DNA of 64,000 bases from Alkalihalobacterium elongatum (GTDB lineage Bacteria; Bacillota; Bacilli; Bacillales; Bacillaceae_F): NCBI RefSeq assembly GCF_019024285.1, contig NZ_WMKZ01000008.1, forward strand, positions 73,042 to 137,041, written 5' to 3'. Shown here piece after piece: positions 63,309 to 64,000 of this stretch; the stretch's first letter is position 1; every line of letters begins with the position of its first letter. Below the pieces are notes generated by a model, which was not told the DNA's origin, did not search any database, and saw only the letters and a program-made list of their open reading frames with translations. The translations under genes and the position numbers were made by a program.

Positions 63309-63980
63309 TTGGATTATAATAGAATAACAAATATTGAAGATCCTCTATTTAAAAAAATGCATAACTTAATGCAGGAAGTATTTCCACCAGAAGAAGTACT
63401 TGAGTTCGAACTTTGGGCAGAGCCTTTAGAAGACCCAGACATTCGAGTGTTTGTAGCAGTAAACGAAGGTGAGGTTGTTGGTGCTACAGAATATCGTTAC
63501 TATGTAGACTGGAATATTGCGATGACGGACTTTACAATTATTGGTCGTGACGGACAGGGAATAGGACCGTTTCTTGCAAAAAATAGACTAAAGGATTTAA
63601 CACAATTAGCAAACGAAAATGGAAAAGAGCTATTTGGGATGTTTGCTGAAATTTATAATCCTAATTTAGTAGATCATTCAGAGTCGTTAAAAATTAAGTC
63701 AATGAATCCACTTGTACGAAGAGAGGTGCTTTCGCATCTAGGATACAAGCGTCTTGATATAAGTTATGTTCATCCTTCGTGGAAAAATGATGGCGAAGCA
63801 GTCAGTGGACTTGATTTAGGATTTATGCCTTTTAATGAAAGTACTACAGAAATTGAAGCAGACTTAGTAGTAAATTTCTTAACAACATACTATTCAGTTC
63901 TCACAAACAAGCCTAGTTTATGGGTCGATATGGTTGAGGAGCTTAAAAATAAAGAAAAAATTAGTCTATTACCACTATAG
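63309..63980 (+). CDS. GNAT-like acetyltransferase, third gene of the nitrilase row
   Basis: 223 residues from TTG 63309, preceded by AGAAGTGA; the ATG at 63291 lacks a ribosome site. The first ~130 residues resemble a GNAT core (FVAVNEGEVVGATEYRYYV, then DGQGIGPFLAKNRL as the acetyl-CoA loop, weaker than usual). The later part is unfamiliar and lacks the common NxxxxxxY ending. It may accept a different acyl donor. It lies 52 bases after the other GNAT gene and probably belongs to the same operon. Confidence 0.65.
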   Translation: MDYNRITNIEDPLFKKMHNLMQEVFPPEEVLEFELWAEPLEDPDIRVFVAVNEGEVVGATEYRYYVDWNIAMTDFTIIGRDGQGIGPFLAKNRLKDLTQLANENGKELFGMFAEIYNPNLVDHSESLKIKSMNPLVRREVLSHLGYKRLDISYVHPSWKNDGEAVSGLDLGFMPFNESTTEIEADLVVNFLTTYYSVLTNKPSLWVDMVEELKNKEKISLLPL

Positions 63981-64000
63981 ATAAATTAGCACTGAAGATT

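Overview
The window is low-GC Firmicute DNA and reads as a spore-forming, aerobic Bacillaceae chromosome, probably from an alkaliphilic or halo-alkaliphilic lineage. The evidence is a NaChBac-type sodium channel, TnrA, a SASP-H gene, an AsnO-type asparagine synthetase, a LexA-boxed PolY2/YqjX pair, Bacillus-type T-box, B12 and TPP leaders, and strong AGGAGG ribosome sites with frequent TTG/GTG starts. I see no rRNA, tRNA, CRISPR array, prophage or intact insertion sequence.

Layout. 1-8 kb: the end of an HD-GYP protein with a cobalamin-cap-like tail; a leftward run of a subtilase, an acetyltransferase, a divergent polysaccharide deacetylase, a thioredoxin-reductase-like flavoprotein and TnrA; and a PAS/GGDEF/EAL protein. 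8-25 kb: tetrapyrrole block. A siroheme operon (cobA-hemD fusion, sirB-like chelatase, sirC) and an isolated bioB precede a B12 riboswitch and an anaerobic-type cobalamin operon, cbiH60-cbiX-cbiJ-cbiC-cbiD-cbiET-cbiL-cbiF-cbiG-cbiA-cobT-cobA. 25-29.7 kb: a FecCD-type ABC importer preceded by a perfect Zur-box sequence and containing a rubredoxin-methyltransferase fusion gene. I consider this the most interesting locus: position suggests B12 uptake, but the operator suggests zinc. 29.8-34.4 kb: thiC with a TPP riboswitch, then a BirA-boxed operon of a small membrane protein with bioW and bioF.

34.8-47 kb: aspartokinase, secreted M14 carboxypeptidase, amphi-Trp protein, sodium channel, renalase-like oxidoreductase, methyltransferase, and a proline operon (proB-proA-proC) under a proline T-box. 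Its leader also holds tandem structured repeats whose outer stems covary. 46-51.4 kb: an SDR, YqzH, a YqeG-like phosphatase, a 48-residue protein, the SOS polymerase pair, a tyrosine phosphatase and sspH. 51.6-60 kb: asparagine synthetase, ComB-like phosphatase, and a sigma-54 activator next to two acyl-CoA ligase genes, each with a -24/-12 promoter-like sequence. An orphan structured element resembling an IS200/IS605 right end lies between the activator and the first ligase, and a solitary IS3 OrfA-like HTH gene lies between the ligases. 60-64 kb: metallophosphoesterase, HxlR regulator, and a nitrilase-GNAT-GNAT row.

How the genes work together. The siroheme operon makes precorrin-2 and sirohydrochlorin. 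CbiX inserts cobalt, the cbi enzymes build the corrin ring to cobyrinic acid a,c-diamide, and CobT prepares the lower ligand. Late steps (cbiP, cbiB, cobU, cobS, adenosyltransferase) are not in the window. bioB and bioWF sit about 20 kb apart but both have BirA-like operators; bioA and bioD are absent here.
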